64,000 nucleotides of DNA from Gadus chalcogrammus (lineage: Eukaryota > Chordata > Actinopteri > Gadiformes > Gadidae): positions 15,737,107-15,801,106 of the forward strand of contig NC_079414.1 of the NCBI RefSeq assembly GCF_026213295.1. Direction: 5' to 3'. The notes beneath the pieces are model-generated. The model worked only from the letters and a program-made list of their open reading frames with translations. It did not search any database and was not told where the DNA came from. Below, piece by piece: positions 1-56,006 of the stretch. The position numbers were made by a program, and so were the translations under genes. Within the stretch, counting starts at the first letter, position 1; every line of letters starts with the position of its first letter.

Positions 1-429
1 AATTACCCACTAATTGATCCATTTATATTTCGACGTCCGTTAAATGAACGAGGTTAAGAGAGATGCAGTGATTGTAACTCACTTAACATTTGAGCTGATA
101 TCCTTTGACTTCTGCAGTCCAGGGGCGCTCTTGTCAGCCTGTCAGATTAATGCGCAAAATAAACATTCAATTTGCGGGTGAGAAATAAAACAGATCGCAA
201 GCTGAACTGCTTAGAGCTTCTCACCTAACCCTGAACCCAGAGCACGACTAAACATCTACTTCCCAGTCTCCATGTAGACAGAAAGGCCCACAGCGCATCC
301 GTTTTCATCCGTACCGGAGGATTCAACTAGAAACTCAAGAGGGCGTCTATAAAGGAAGAAACACCCGCTCTAATGACAGAGCCCACAGCACGCGAAACAC
401 AGGACCTCAAACCACAAAGGGCGTGGTCC

Positions 430-575
430 TGTCTAGCTCCACAGATCTAGCATGGCATTCAACGCTGTCCAGCATTACAGGGTTTGATCCCCCTGCTAGG
501 AACGCGTGCACTCATTATCACAGCACTTAAGACGCTTTAGGTCAGCGTCTACCAAAGGACATATTTCACATTCGA
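430..575 (+). repeat. SINE-like fragment
   Basis: It has a box-B-like GGGTTTGATCCCCC near 480 and, about 50 bases later, a tail GACGCTTTAGGTCAGCGTCT that resembles the 'GCTTTGGATAAAAGCGTCTG' tail common to many teleost tRNA-derived SINEs. Both matches are degenerate, so this is an old copy if real. Confidence 0.35.
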
Positions 576-990
576 GCCTGACCGGATGTTCGTCGTGCGC
601 GTGCTCGTTCACCAGCGACGCGCCGACGTGCCTCGGCGCGGCGTGGTCCCGGGAACACCCATCGCCACATCATTAGGAGTTATTAACGGCCACTTTCCTT
701 GACGCCGCCAACACGCTAACTCGCTACTTTGACCCACAGGCCGACACACCCTCCTCCTCCTCCTCCTCATCCTCATCCTCCTCCACCACCACCGCCGTCT
801 CCTCCGTCCCCTAGGGGTGGGAGTTGAAAGGCGGGAGGCTTCACAGACAGGAGCAGCTCCCACCCCCTGCTGCTGTAGTTTTCAACACCATTACTGGCTC
901 TCCAATTAAGATGAAGCTTCTTCCCTGTGGTCAGACTCCAGCGACACAACGGAAAAGGTGTAGGGGGGAAGGAAGAGTGAAGTAAATTTG

Positions 991-993
<3 letters not shown>

Positions 994-1080
<87 letters not shown>
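994..1080. repeat. (GA)n microsatellite
   Basis: About 85 bp of nearly pure GA dinucleotide, followed at 1160-1225 by an interrupted GA-rich tract. Confidence 0.97.
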
Positions 1081-1083
<3 letters not shown>

Positions 1084-1993
1084 AGAGAAATAGATTTTTT
1101 ATGTTTGTCAAACGTGTAGTGTTTCATCAATCATGCCAATCAAGTAAATTTTATTTTATTGAGAGTGAGAGAGTGAGAGAGAGAGCAAGAAAGAGAGCGA
1201 GAGACAGAGAGAGAGAAAGAAAAGATCAGACAGATTACTTGAAAGACGTTCGGCCAGTCGGAGTTGGACTGATCAAGGATGGACCAGAGTATCATCACGT
1301 ACCATCAAGAGAGAGAGTGTGTCTCAGTTAAACACCAGAGATCAGTCACTGCTTGCTCACTTTACACCCAACTGATACCCCCTGCTTGAACCTTCAGCCT
1401 TGCCGCTCTTTTCCAGAGCCTTGGATGGTTGACCGGCCATGAGGGGAAGGAATGATGTAATGCATTTTTATTGTCCAGAGTAGACAAAATAAAGCAGAAA
1501 CGGATGCTAGGACGATGCCGTTCGTTCACGCGTCACTGCAGTCTGACACAGTCCCACGCGGTCAGAGGCTGCTGCGATGGAAAACATCTGGGCGCCACCA
1601 CGGAGGAGACTGATACGGCGGTGCCTCGGCGGCTCAGCGAGAAAAAACACCTGGAAGAGCTCAGCGTCTTATTTATGAGGGTGCGAGGGCGCAGGTGGTT
1701 CAGCTCTGTCTGTAGGGGGGGAGATAGGTTGGGGGGCGTGGCTCCCGGGACGCAATTAGTAGGGGGACAGGAGAGTGCGGTGGCAGGTGTTGTCAACGTA
1801 CTAATCACCCGCCGTCTTCTCTTGGAAACACGGCGGCGACTGGACGAAGCAAAACCACGTAACCTGATTGAGAACTCTTTTAATTGGAAGCCTGCCTACA
1901 AAACTACGTCTGGCTTCCTACTTTAACATTGGGTCAACTTTTTCCTCACATGCGTGGCGGCAAAGCCATTGGATGAGGAGAGGGGTATCTTAC

Positions 1994-18265
<16,272 letters not shown>

Positions 18266-18900
18266 TGCAGCTAAAGGAAAGACAGCAATATTGGAATTGT
18301 TGGTAGTTTAATCACGTGTTTATCAAGATAAATGTTCCGGTTGTTTTGAATATGCATAAACAGGTGTCATTATATACAGTAAGACATTGTCAATGCAATC
18401 TTGCTTGGGAGCTTGGAACATTTGCTTGTATGTGGCTGTGACAGAATTGTACAGAGTTTGGGCTTTGAATTCCTAGTAGATTTAACGTCTGGAAGTCGAC
18501 GTGATTGTGATGATAATAATGCATACAGTAGAGGTCGCTTACCTATCAAGACAGCCTGCTAGTCATTAAGCAACCAGGAAAACAACCATACAAATCGCAG
18601 CTTACTAAGGTTAGCGTGTAGCTACCAATTTATTACACATTTAAACACTTTAAGTTGTTGACAGCAATCTATTTTAGTCAATGTTTTGAAAACCGCCATG
18701 TCGTGATACAACATGTGGTTACTATAGACGTTGTCCTTTCTCGTACATGAGTAAAGTTTAATAACAACTAACGCAATGCATGGTTCATTAGTAGTGGTTT
18801 ATCCCGTTGTCATTAGCTACAGAGAAGCGTTCTGTTTTCAAACAAGCCCGCTGTTTCCGTTTGCTGCTTCCGTAGCATACGTCATTTCTTTTTACGTCGT
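18266..18900 (-). promoter_or_regulatory. Probable cntln 5' region and promoter
   Basis: This lies directly upstream (minus sense) of the start codon. A possible non-coding first exon would end at 18543 with donor GTAAGC and splice to the TTTAG acceptor next to the ATG. No TATA box or CpG island is obvious. The assignment rests on position and splice-site appearance. Confidence 0.4.
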
Positions 18901-19639
18901 TTCTCAACAGTTATCACGGCATACGGCATCGACCAGTGATTTGCGATGTAGTCTTTTTCAGTCCCTTGAGAATTCAAAAGGAAGTTCTGTTCAGATAAGA
19001 TGAAAAACAATCCAAAATGAATATTCACAGGCATTCTTATAATTGTTTTTGAACTCTTTAAATCTTACATAGTAATTGAGTGTTTATTAAGTGAATGTTT
19101 ACAGAATAAATCATACGTCCTATGTTTGATAGGCCTACTTATTGTGTGCATTAATATTTTCTCTGAAGAAAATAGTCATTAAAATTATATTCCTAAAATA
19201 TGGACGGCTTCATTTAAAATGTAAACCTCAAGCTGTTGAGGTTTAAAACGAATTAACGAATTAATTAATTAAACGTTTCCTGATACAATTATTATTCTCC
19301 CAATCACTCAAGTCATTTCTGTAACATCTGTTGAGCAAAGAAACTGCAACATTGAAAATGTAAAAAAGAATTGGAATGGCTAATCTTATCTCAGGCCTAA
19401 CCTGGAGGAGAGAATTTAAGAAAATGTGTTCCCTTGTTTATCTTCTCCCTCTGAAACAGACAGACAGATATATAGACAAATCAACACACTTTAGGCAAAT
19501 CCCTGAATGCCGTGTGCCTGTCTGCATGTTGGAACGAGTAGCAGGAGGCAGATGTTATGAATTATCCCTCAACCTGCCACCTCTATCATTGTTGCATACG
19601 AATCGAATGATAGTGGGTCATGAAATCCCCCATAGTTTT

Positions 19640-19640
<1 letters not shown>
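18901..19640. other. Spacer, no gene seen
   Basis: AT-rich unique sequence, including AATTAACGAATTAATTAATT at about 19250, between the cntln 5' region and the CTAT array. Confidence 0.5.
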
Positions 19641-20116
<476 letters not shown>

Positions 20117-20337
20117 CATCACTCTATCATATATCTATCTTGATATCTTACTGTCTATCTAGATATCTCTCTAGATATCACAATCATAATATTCCCCATT
20201 ACAATATACGTATTGTTGACCAGCTTGTTCCACCATGTTCAGGCAGAAAACTCCACAGCATCCCTGTGGGTTAAGAGTTTGAGTGTGCACTTCACTATAA
20301 CTGATAAAAAAAATGATGTGAGAACATGTTAAAAACA

Positions 20338-20502
<165 letters not shown>

Positions 20503-20586
20503 AGTAAACCCTCCATCTCTTTCATCTACTACTCTTTCAACAGGCTTCCTAGTAATAATTGAGATTTTCATAAGCCATTTCTATTA

Positions 20587-22014
20587 CAGTTTTTCTCAGT
20601 CACTTTGGTACATTTCTCGAATCATTCTCAACATTTGCAAACCAGTAAATGCATTTCTCAAAACAATTCGTACAAATAGCAAAACACCATATTACCTGCA
20701 AAAGCAAGTCGCTTGCTCAAATTCCTTAGTTCATATCTCAAAAGTAAATATCTGTATCAATGAACATGCATGCCATCAGAATGAAAAGTCCTTGTGTCAT
20801 TGTGTATGGATAAGACAGTCAAATTGCTTAGTCATGTTGTCAATATAACAGTGTACTCTGGAGGGATGTTCTGATGTAAACTATGGCTTACAGTTTTTCT
20901 CAGTCGCTTTATACATTTCTCAGATCAGGATTGAAATTTGCGCATTTCTCAAAACAATGCGTTCAAATAGCAAAACACCATGGATTACCTGAAAAGCCAG
21001 TTCTTGCTCAAAATCCTTAGTTCATCTCTCAAAAGTAAATATCTGTTTCAATGAACATGTCAGTGCCATCAGAATGACAAGTCCTTGTGTCATTGTCTAC
21101 GGATAAGACAGTCAAATTGCTTAGTCATGTTGTCAATATAACCGTGTACTCTGGAGGGATGTTCTTATGTAAACTATGGCTAAAGGTTTGAAGACAATTA
21201 TTGTAAATTGTAAGTTACACATTAGTGTATGTGGGAGATTGATTACAAGAGACTGATCAAAAATTACATTTACACTTTTACTGTTTGTACTGTAATTTGT
21301 TGACAGACCATGTCAATACGACACAGAAAGGAAAAGACAGCACTGCATAGCACAAACAAAAAAACAAAAAAACAAGAAGAAACTAGAAATGTGAACATAG
21401 TACAATTTCCCCAGGGAAAACTGTCCATGCAGTGCTGTAGGAATTACAGTGCTGTCTTCTTACACCCCCTGACGTTCCTGTCTGTTGGGCCACAAATTCT
21501 CATCCACATTACACAAATACCTTCTTGAGATCCACCTTTGAGCTATTTCAGTAAACTGGTTGATCGTTGGTTGATCTAATGCATCAAACATTTCCCTTCA
21601 TTAGATAAAGTCAAGATTCACCTGGAGGCAAACGACCAATTCAGGACAGATTTAGACAAAAAGGTCTAATGGAAATGTATAGAAATATGCTTGACATATT
21701 ATGACAACTTGTTCAACCATTTTGCAAAGACTTATGCAATGAACTAATGCCTAAATGTTGTGGGGGTGAGACTATTCAATAGAGACCCATTACAATACAT
21801 TTTGATCAACATGACGTAAGCAATTGATAATGTAGGAAGGAATTGTCCATAATCATTTGCATGAATGGACCAAAGCATTTGCAACGTGTTCAAAGAAATG
21901 AGAAACTGCTTTTTTGATGTGCACAAGTGACGCAATGATGTGAAGATTGAACAGGTAGTTTTTAGAATTTCAATTCTGATCCGAGAAATGTACCAAAGCG
22001 ACTGAGAAAAACTG
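20587..22014. mobile_element. Decayed Tc1/mariner-superfamily-like element
   Basis: The left end CAGTTTTTCTCAGTCACTTT-GGTACATTTCTCGAATCA is matched in inverse complement by the right end (21976-22014). Both are flanked by TA, the hallmark target duplication of Tc1/mariner elements. The first about 300 bases are repeated in tandem (20587-20890 and 20891 to about 21190). The interior has no intact transposase. A minus-strand stretch near 21480-21510 reads NVDENLWPNRQERQG, possibly a remnant of an IS630/Tc1-type transposase. It is non-autonomous now. Confidence 0.8.
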
Positions 22015-22229
22015 TAATTTAAACTCTGTGATCATTTGGTTGTGGTCGTTGTCTTTTATCTGCCAGTGGATATTGCTTGTCTTTTTTACTGCAAAGCAGG
22101 TGCTCTGATGTATTATTTGTATGAACTGTAATATCATAGAATGGTCTAGATTAAGAGGACAATGTAATTATATGTTTGATATATGTCATTTTTGTCAACT
22201 GTTCAATGTTGACAAAGTTTGTGTGCCAG

Positions 22230-25512
<3,283 letters not shown>

Positions 25513-25579
<67 letters not shown>

Positions 25580-25735
25580 TGTGTGTGCACGTGTGTATTT
25601 TTATGAGTGTGGTATTTGTTTGTATGTTTGTGTGTGTGTGTCTCTATGTGTTTGTGTGTATGTCCGTTTGTCTGTAGGTGTAGGTGCTTGTGTGTTTATG
25701 CACATCTTGTGTGCATGTGTGTGACTGTCTGCAAG
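25513..25735. repeat. (GT)n microsatellite with degenerate flank
   Basis: About 60 bp of pure GT, then roughly 150 bp of GT-rich degenerate sequence. Confidence 0.92.
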
Positions 25736-26213
25736 TGAAAGGGGCCTTTTGTGTCATCCAGTTAGCAGTAGACAGTGATTTCTCCATCTGAACATTTCAA
25801 TTAAAATATTTATTGAACGATATTGACTATATATAAGCAACGGTAATCAGTTTTGACACAAATCCTCTGATGTGGAATACAAGCGTGATGTGAACAAGCA
25901 GGGCATGCTTCATTAGCTGGTGCTATAAACTAATTAGATGTAATGAAGTGTGTTTAAACCTTATGTTCAATACCGTCTTAATAGCAATGAATAACAAAAC
26001 TGGAATAACAGTTATGGATTAAAAAATAGTGTCAGTCAGGTTTAAGTTACACAGCTGTAGATACACATTTTACTTCAACAATGATTGCCAAAAACTGTAT
26101 TTCTATAACAATGACAGAGCTTAAAATAATTAAAGAAAATCATATAATACAGCTGGATTACAGAGGAAAAAATGCATACAGGCAACCCTTTTTAAATGGG
26201 TATTTTGTTGCCA

Positions 26214-26313
26214 NNNNNNNNNNNNNNNNNNNNNNNNNNNNNNNNNNNNNNNNNNNNNNNNNNNNNNNNNNNNNNNNNNNNNNNNNNNNNNNNNNNNNNN
26301 NNNNNNNNNNNNN
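26214..26313. other. Assembly gap (100 N)
   Basis: Exactly 100 N, the usual placeholder for a gap of unknown size. A (CT)n repeat abuts its right side. It lies in the spacer where the bnc2 5' exons would be expected. Confidence 0.99.
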
Positions 26314-26386
<73 letters not shown>

Positions 26387-26424
26387 CTCTCTCTCTCTCT
26401 CTCTGTTTCTCTGTGTCTCTCCCC
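26314..26424. repeat. (CT)n microsatellite at gap edge
   Basis: About 110 bp of CT, truncated on the left by the assembly gap, so its true length is unknown. Confidence 0.95.
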
Positions 26425-28295
<1,871 letters not shown>

Positions 28296-28491
28296 TTGTG
28301 TCTGTGTGTGTGATTGTATCTGTGTGTGTGTGATATGTCTGTCTGCTCAGCCCATAAAGGCCCGTACATGGATAGCCCATGTTCCTACTAGTGACCTAGT
28401 CCTCCTAAAATGAGTCACACACACACACGGCCAGAAACCACACAGGGGTGACTGACTCTGCAGCAGAGCCCTGCAACTCTCGGGTGACAAA

Positions 28492-28494
<3 letters not shown>

Positions 28495-28560
<66 letters not shown>

Positions 28561-28562
28561 TC

Positions 28563-28639
<77 letters not shown>
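28495..28639. repeat. (CT)n microsatellite
   Basis: About 145 bp of CT with two CCCT interruptions. Confidence 0.97.
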
Positions 28640-28642
<3 letters not shown>

Positions 28643-28866
28643 GTTTGTATTAGCGTTTGTTTTGACTGTTGTGTGCTTGTGTGTGTGTATGTGTGTGATC
28701 ATGTGCCTATGTGTGTGTGTGTGTTATTGGCTCCCTCCCCACGTGCATAAGTCCGTGGACACACTCCACAAACGGGTCCTCTAAACCTGCCGTCCAGCCA
28801 CTGTCAGAGGAGCCCTTGTATTTCTCCACAACCTTGACAGAGGGTCACACAGTCGCTCTGCTGTCT

Positions 28867-28868
<2 letters not shown>

Positions 28869-28962
<94 letters not shown>
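28869..28962. repeat. (CA)n microsatellite
   Basis: About 94 bp of CA. Confidence 0.97.
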
Positions 28963-28963
<1 letters not shown>

Positions 28964-29099
28964 CAAAGCCTTGCGGCTCAGTACCCAGCGCTGGGCTAGT
29001 TGTACCCTGTCCCCCCCTGGCAGGCCCCTCTCCCTGGGTATATAGGCCTGGCCACCCACCCCACCTGCCTGTAAGGGTTACCGACAGCGGCTACCGCTG

Positions 29100-29940
29100 C
29101 CTGCTCCACATTTGGTATGTGTGTTTTTCTGTGTAAGTGTATGCATTAAAAGAAAAGTCTATGTTTACGCAAAGACCTTTTTTTTCTCTGAGAAAGTGAT
29201 ACGTGGCGCACCTTTTTGGTTGCCTTGAGAAAATGTTTTGAGAGTGGCCACCTTGTTTTGAGAGCGAGCTTCTAAGAGTGAGACTGCTGCCACTTTCCTT
29301 TCATTCCAGCCGTGCTCCTTGATGGGCCACATTGGAGTCTTTTATACTGACTACAAAGTTGCAAAAACATTTTATTTAAATCGGTAATTTGTTTGGGAAT
29401 TTCTATTCAAACAATTGATTTGTTAATGGACATTTTGTTTGGAAATGTTAATGAAATAAGTTTTATTATTTATTATATTATTACTATTATTATAAAAATG
29501 ATTACTATCTTTATTATTATGATTAATAATAAACTGTAACACATTGTAACACACAGGGGGACTAGAAATATCCCGCATAATAATAGATAGCCTATTAAAA
29601 GAGTGAATACAGTTTTAGCCGAATGTTGTTGGCTTAGTCGAATCTGTGCCTACTGTTTACGGAAGAAGTACGCCACATAAATTATTCATACTTAGGCCCG
29701 CGTTGCCGGCGGAGGAGCAGAAGATATGGTGATTGTAAATTAGCCGATCGATATATAGAGTTTATTTCGAACGCAGGTCCTAATTACGTCCTGGTTGTAC
29801 CACAAGCTCACCTCTCATTCTGTCTTTACCGTCTTCCTTTATCTGAACCTTGCCCCACGCACCCAGCCTCTGCCATCAGGGGCCCTGGCCTACCTACACA
29901 CACCGGCAGCACGATCAATGAGTTCACATGGAGACATATT
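29100..29940. other. Spacer, no gene seen
   Basis: AT-rich unique sequence with a TTATTAT-rich stretch (29455-29530). Nothing coding was recognised. Confidence 0.5.
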
Positions 29941-29983
29941 CACACACACACACAAACACACACACAGAGACTGAGAGGAGAGA

Positions 29984-51167
<21,184 letters not shown>

Positions 51168-51706
51168 GACACTTACCCACTACATAAACTATCACCAACC
51201 CGCCGCAAACCCTCTTCAGAAGTCTCTTTGTCCTCCTCTCCCTCCTCCTCCTCAGTTCAGCGGTTGAATTGAGCCCTTTGGTCATCCCATGCAAACAAAA
51301 TGGCTGTGCTCCTCTTGCTCATCGTCCACCCCACCGATTATCCTCTCCTCCTCCACGCCCCCTGCCCACCAGGTACTCCAAACATTCAGATCTTTTTGAC
51401 CTTTCCCCCTTTCGCTCTTTGTAAGAATAGTTTGAGACACTAAAGTGTGGAGTTGATGTAAAAAAAACAACAACAAAAGACAAAATAGCTCCATATTTAT
51501 TTTTTTCCCCCTGGTCATTTGCCCTTGATTTCTTTCCTCCCTTTGCTTTGTTCTTATGTCCTTCTAAAACAAATCTATTCAAACCCTTATTTGTGACTTT
51601 GCCTGCAGAAATAATAGTATTGGAAAAAAAAGTTAAAATCTTCTTGTTGTACTTGTGTAATGATAGCTTTTAAAGGTTCCCCTTACAAAAGCATGGAAGC
51701 TTCAGT

Positions 51707-51714
51707 TGTAAATA
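51707..51714 (+). promoter_or_regulatory. Pumilio response element in 3' UTR
   Basis: TGTAAATA, an exact match to the Pumilio-binding consensus, 540 bases after the bnc2 stop codon. Confidence 0.45.
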
Positions 51715-52165
51715 GTGTCCTGACGAAGCTTTTGGTGTCAAACAGTTGTATTGATGGTTGTTCTCTTCTTTATTTCTTTCTTTCTTTCTCTCTCTCTCTC
51801 TTTTATGTTACAGTATAGTACAATACTTCCAGCTATAGGCAAGAAAGAGGTAGCATCTGACTAGCTTCATTCATATTAGCGTCAAAGACACATTTTTAAA
51901 CAGAGAACGAGAACTAAAAAAAGAATATCATGTAACTTGTTTTATCTACTCGTTGGATATTCAGAGGTTGCCAGCATGTTTTTTTAGGCTCCTACACTGA
52001 TGCCATTTTCATTTTTCTATTGTTTTTCTTTTGTCTTTGTCTCTTATGTTTATTAGCCTTGGCGTACCAATTCCAAGATTTATTTTTTGCACTTTGCATC
52101 TATACAAGGGGATGTGTAATATTATTGTAATGAGGACTTTTGCAATGGTACATTGCAGTGTTGTT

Positions 52166-52204
52166 CGAGGGAGGGGGGGAAGGGGGGGGGGGGGGTTGGG
52201 GGGT
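52166..52204 (+). repeat. G-rich run in 3' UTR
   Basis: Several runs of 6 to 14 G separated by AA or TT. It could form a G-quadruplex in RNA. Confidence 0.8.
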
Positions 52205-53415
52205 CATTGTCAGCCACGGTGCCAGGAATATTGCAGTACCTTGACATCCATGTGCCAGTTTTTTGCATTTTATTTTTTTATTTGTTTGCACATGCTCAGT
52301 TTTACATAACAATTGTTCACAACAAATAATGCCAATTTTTCCCTGATTGAATGACAAATTGTGAGTAGCTAAATGCTAAGAGGGTTTCTTCTAAGTGTTT
52401 TATTTTATACCAAAAATTGATCAAGTTGCAGAATGCTTTTTTCATCTATTTGATTTTTGTTTAATTTTCTTGGACAATATGGCTGCCAGTTATGATCATT
52501 ATATTCAGTTCCGAGGTTGTGTTCAGTTGATCTTTCTACTGCATGTTGTTACTGTGACAAAGTCATGCAAGGATACATGGTGCTTGTTTTAACACAGTGA
52601 AGAAAGAAAGTTGGCTAACACCCCACCCCACCCATAAAAAGATGAACTTAACTAAATGTAATAGTCCTTAAACTGTGACCAAAACAAGAGGGTTGGCTTA
52701 AGAAGAAGAAACATTATACAATTTAAAGTTGTACTGTAATATTTACCCCCCATTTTGATTGATATGATGCACTTGAGTCTTAAATCCCTTGCTGTGATAA
52801 TTCTGTCATTGGTGTTTCATAGTTTTGGCGCCAGCTCCAAACACGCTGTTAGCTAAAAAAAAAGCGGAGGTGTTTATCCTGCAGTTGGTTGCAGGACTAT
52901 CATAAGGTACAAGTATTTCCAGTAACTGGCCATAGAGGAGAAACGCAAAAGGGTTATTTATTCGGTGGCTGATTTTAACTTCTTTTTTTCGACCGATAAG
53001 AGACTACTTTTTGTATAAAAAAAAAAAAAACGAAGAAAAGGAAAGAAAGAAAAAAACCGTTGCTCATATTTGTTAATTAATGTGTTAGCAGTGTTGCGTG
53101 TTACTATACAAGGCACCCATCTCTTTTCACGGCCCGGTCTTTAACCAAACTTCACAAGGAACTTCAGGAGATTCATGCAGTGTTAAACGGTCCGCTGTAC
53201 AGTATTTAAAAAGAAAAAGAAAACTGCTCACGTCCATTACAGTATTCATTGTCCATGTGTTTCATTTCTTCCAAGTACTTGTATTGGGTTGTTGCACTCC
53301 TGCTCTCTTCCAACCACCAGACCTTCCATCTGCCTCGTACCAGAGTCCCCACGTCAATTCAATACTCTCTCTCTCCTTCCAAACGAGAGACTTACAAGTG
53401 TAGAAGGAAAGCAAG

Positions 53416-53418
<3 letters not shown>

Positions 53419-53493
<75 letters not shown>
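53419..53493. repeat. (GA)n microsatellite
   Basis: About 75 bp of GA. Confidence 0.97.
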
Positions 53494-53498
<5 letters not shown>

Positions 53499-54212
53499 TT
53501 AAGACTGATGGAAAGGTTGTAAAGGTGAAGCGCTGAGGGAGGAAGGACAGATAGGACGACATCACCCTCATCACACGTTTCACACTGTCCCTGTGTCACA
53601 GCAACAGAGGAAACTACACTGGCTGATGATGCCAAACAGTGGGAAGAAGAGCAATAGAGAGGGACGGATAGACTCAGCGATAGAGAGAGAGAGAGTGTGC
53701 ATGGTACTTATGTGTTTTTTTCTTTTAGCCACCAACGTGACCAACTTACTCTGCACAATTCAATTCAGATTCAATGCCATTTAATTCTAATCTATATTTG
53801 ATCTGGCTCATTCAGTTCCCTCTCGCAGCCCGAGCAGTGGATACTCCCTCCCCCTACTCGTTCTTAAACCTGCCACTCACTCTCGCTCCACACCACACAG
53901 CGGGGGATCCTAAAGGGACACACTCACACACATGCACTTAATAGTGTATGCTTAACTTCACCCGGCGACAGCGACATAGGGAATAAAAGAGGACGGGTAA
54001 TTGGCTGTTTATCCCCAGCGAGGAGGAAACTGAGTACTGGAACCTCTGGCTTGTCCCAGGAGGTGGAGTTGATGGTGGTGGGAGTGGGGAGGGGGTCTCT
54101 CACTCCATATCCCTACGGGTGGGTGGAGGCTGGGGGAACGGGGGTCCAGCACGCTCGGGCTGAGCTGAAATAAATACAAAATAAAAGTCCTCCCAAGGAA
54201 CCCTGCTGACAG

Positions 54213-54216
<4 letters not shown>

Positions 54217-54258
<42 letters not shown>
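54217..54258. repeat. (CT)n microsatellite
   Basis: About 42 bp of CT, with a degenerate CA tract following at 54280-54345. Confidence 0.96.
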
Positions 54259-54260
<2 letters not shown>

Positions 54261-55910
54261 CTGATACACAAAGTCATCCATGCACACACACGTTCACATA
54301 CACACACACAGACACACATACACACACATAGGCACAAACACACATACCCCCAGCGCCGACACATCCCTCTCCCACTTAGAGCCCAGAAGGACGATGGCAA
54401 TGAGATGAGTTTTGTACCTCTGGTGATGGAAGAGACAGAGGGGGGTGGGGGGGGGGGGGACACAAGACAATAGTCTCTACACAGGAAATTAAACTCTCTC
54501 TTCTCCCTCCATCACTCCACCGCCCTCTATCCCTAGCTGCCGTTAAAGACCGGTCCCTTTTATCAAGCAGAAAAGTGTGAGGCGGCTGGGAGGGTTAAGG
54601 CGTGTGTTTAAGAGCCGACTGTGGCCTCCTCCACTTTGCCTTGAGAGGCCCGCTTGTTTACCCAACAGTTACGGGGGAAGTGTGAGATGAGGAAAAAAGG
54701 CTTGGTAGTGCCGTTTAATTGGACACATTACATGTGAAATACTGACAGCTGTGTGGCAGAGAGAGAGAGAGGGGGAATTCGGCCAATCGTCTTCAACTCG
54801 CCATGGCGTACTGCTGGTCTGACGGACCCAACAAACAAACAGGCTGACGTCTTACGGTTTCCTTGCAACGAAAACACATTCCTTGTGTCTTTCCAGTTTA
54901 TGTTGAGGAGGCTAGACCATCAAAACTAAGGAGCGATACAATAGAGATACGCATTCCCTTAGTTCCATCCCTACACTGTCATCCCTACTGACTACTTCCT
55001 CCTAAACCTCTTTATTTCTCTCTTTCTTCTCTCTCTTTCATCCCAACTGCCTTCCCCACTCTGTATCTAGCTTTTTCTTTCTTCTTTCCCTCGCTCTCAC
55101 TTTCAAAACCTCCTGCCTTCAGCAGCTCTCCCCCTCTCTGCCCTGTCTCTCTACCTGGCTCGCTCTCTACTTCCACGGGACTGACAGTCAAGCCTGCAAC
55201 ACTGAGCGCCACACGGCTCTGAGATCTAAGAGGCCTGCAAATAAGCTACACAACTCTGCAGCTCTGCCCCAACCTGGAAGACTTAGAGAGAGAGAGAGGG
55301 GGAGAGGGAGGGATGGAATAATCAGAGAGAGAGTGAGAGAGAGAGAGAGTGGTACCTCGCGGCGGTGGTGTCTTAACAAGACAGGGGGAGGCTGACAAGA
55401 CGCCACCGCCTCCTCCTCCTCCACCTCCACCTCCTCCTCCTCCTCCTCCTACTCCCCTGTAGCCCCCTTCCCCTTCTCCTTGATTACCTACTGGAGAGTG
55501 ATGGAGCCCCCCACCCCCTCCCCTAGTGCTTCTCCACTCCTCTCCCCGATGCTCTCCTCTGAGACAGGGGCCTCAATCTCCTCCTCTCACCTCCTCAGAG
55601 AGAGAGAGAGGAGGAGGAAAAGAGAGTCCTAAATTCAACTCAAGCTCTTGCATGCCTTTCCCCCATTCTCTTGGGCACAGGTGCTCAAGTCCTGTACCCA
55701 GTGAATGAAGCGATTGGGACCACTATAGTCTGGTGCTATACCCCCCCCCCCCCCCACACACACACACACACACACACACTCACATACACACGCCCCTTCC
55801 CCAGAGCGCACACACACACACCTCTCAAGACAGCCCCTTACCGGTCCGGCACGCCCCGCTCACACTGTTTAATATTTGATGGCAGTTGTGTTGAGCATGG
55901 GTTATTGTGT

Positions 55911-55913
<3 letters not shown>

Positions 55914-56003
<90 letters not shown>
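55914..56003. repeat. (GA)n microsatellite
   Basis: About 90 bp of GA. Confidence 0.97.

Positions 56004-56006
<3 letters not shown>

Larger units (their letters stand above)
1..1993 (-). other. cntln intron, no recognised exon
   Basis: No further coding exon was found left of the exon 8 donor. The segment holds a SINE-like fragment (430-575), a CCT/CCA-rich low-complexity stretch (750-800), a (GA)n repeat (994-1080), a degenerate GA-rich tract (1160-1225) and otherwise unique sequence. Confidence 0.6.
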
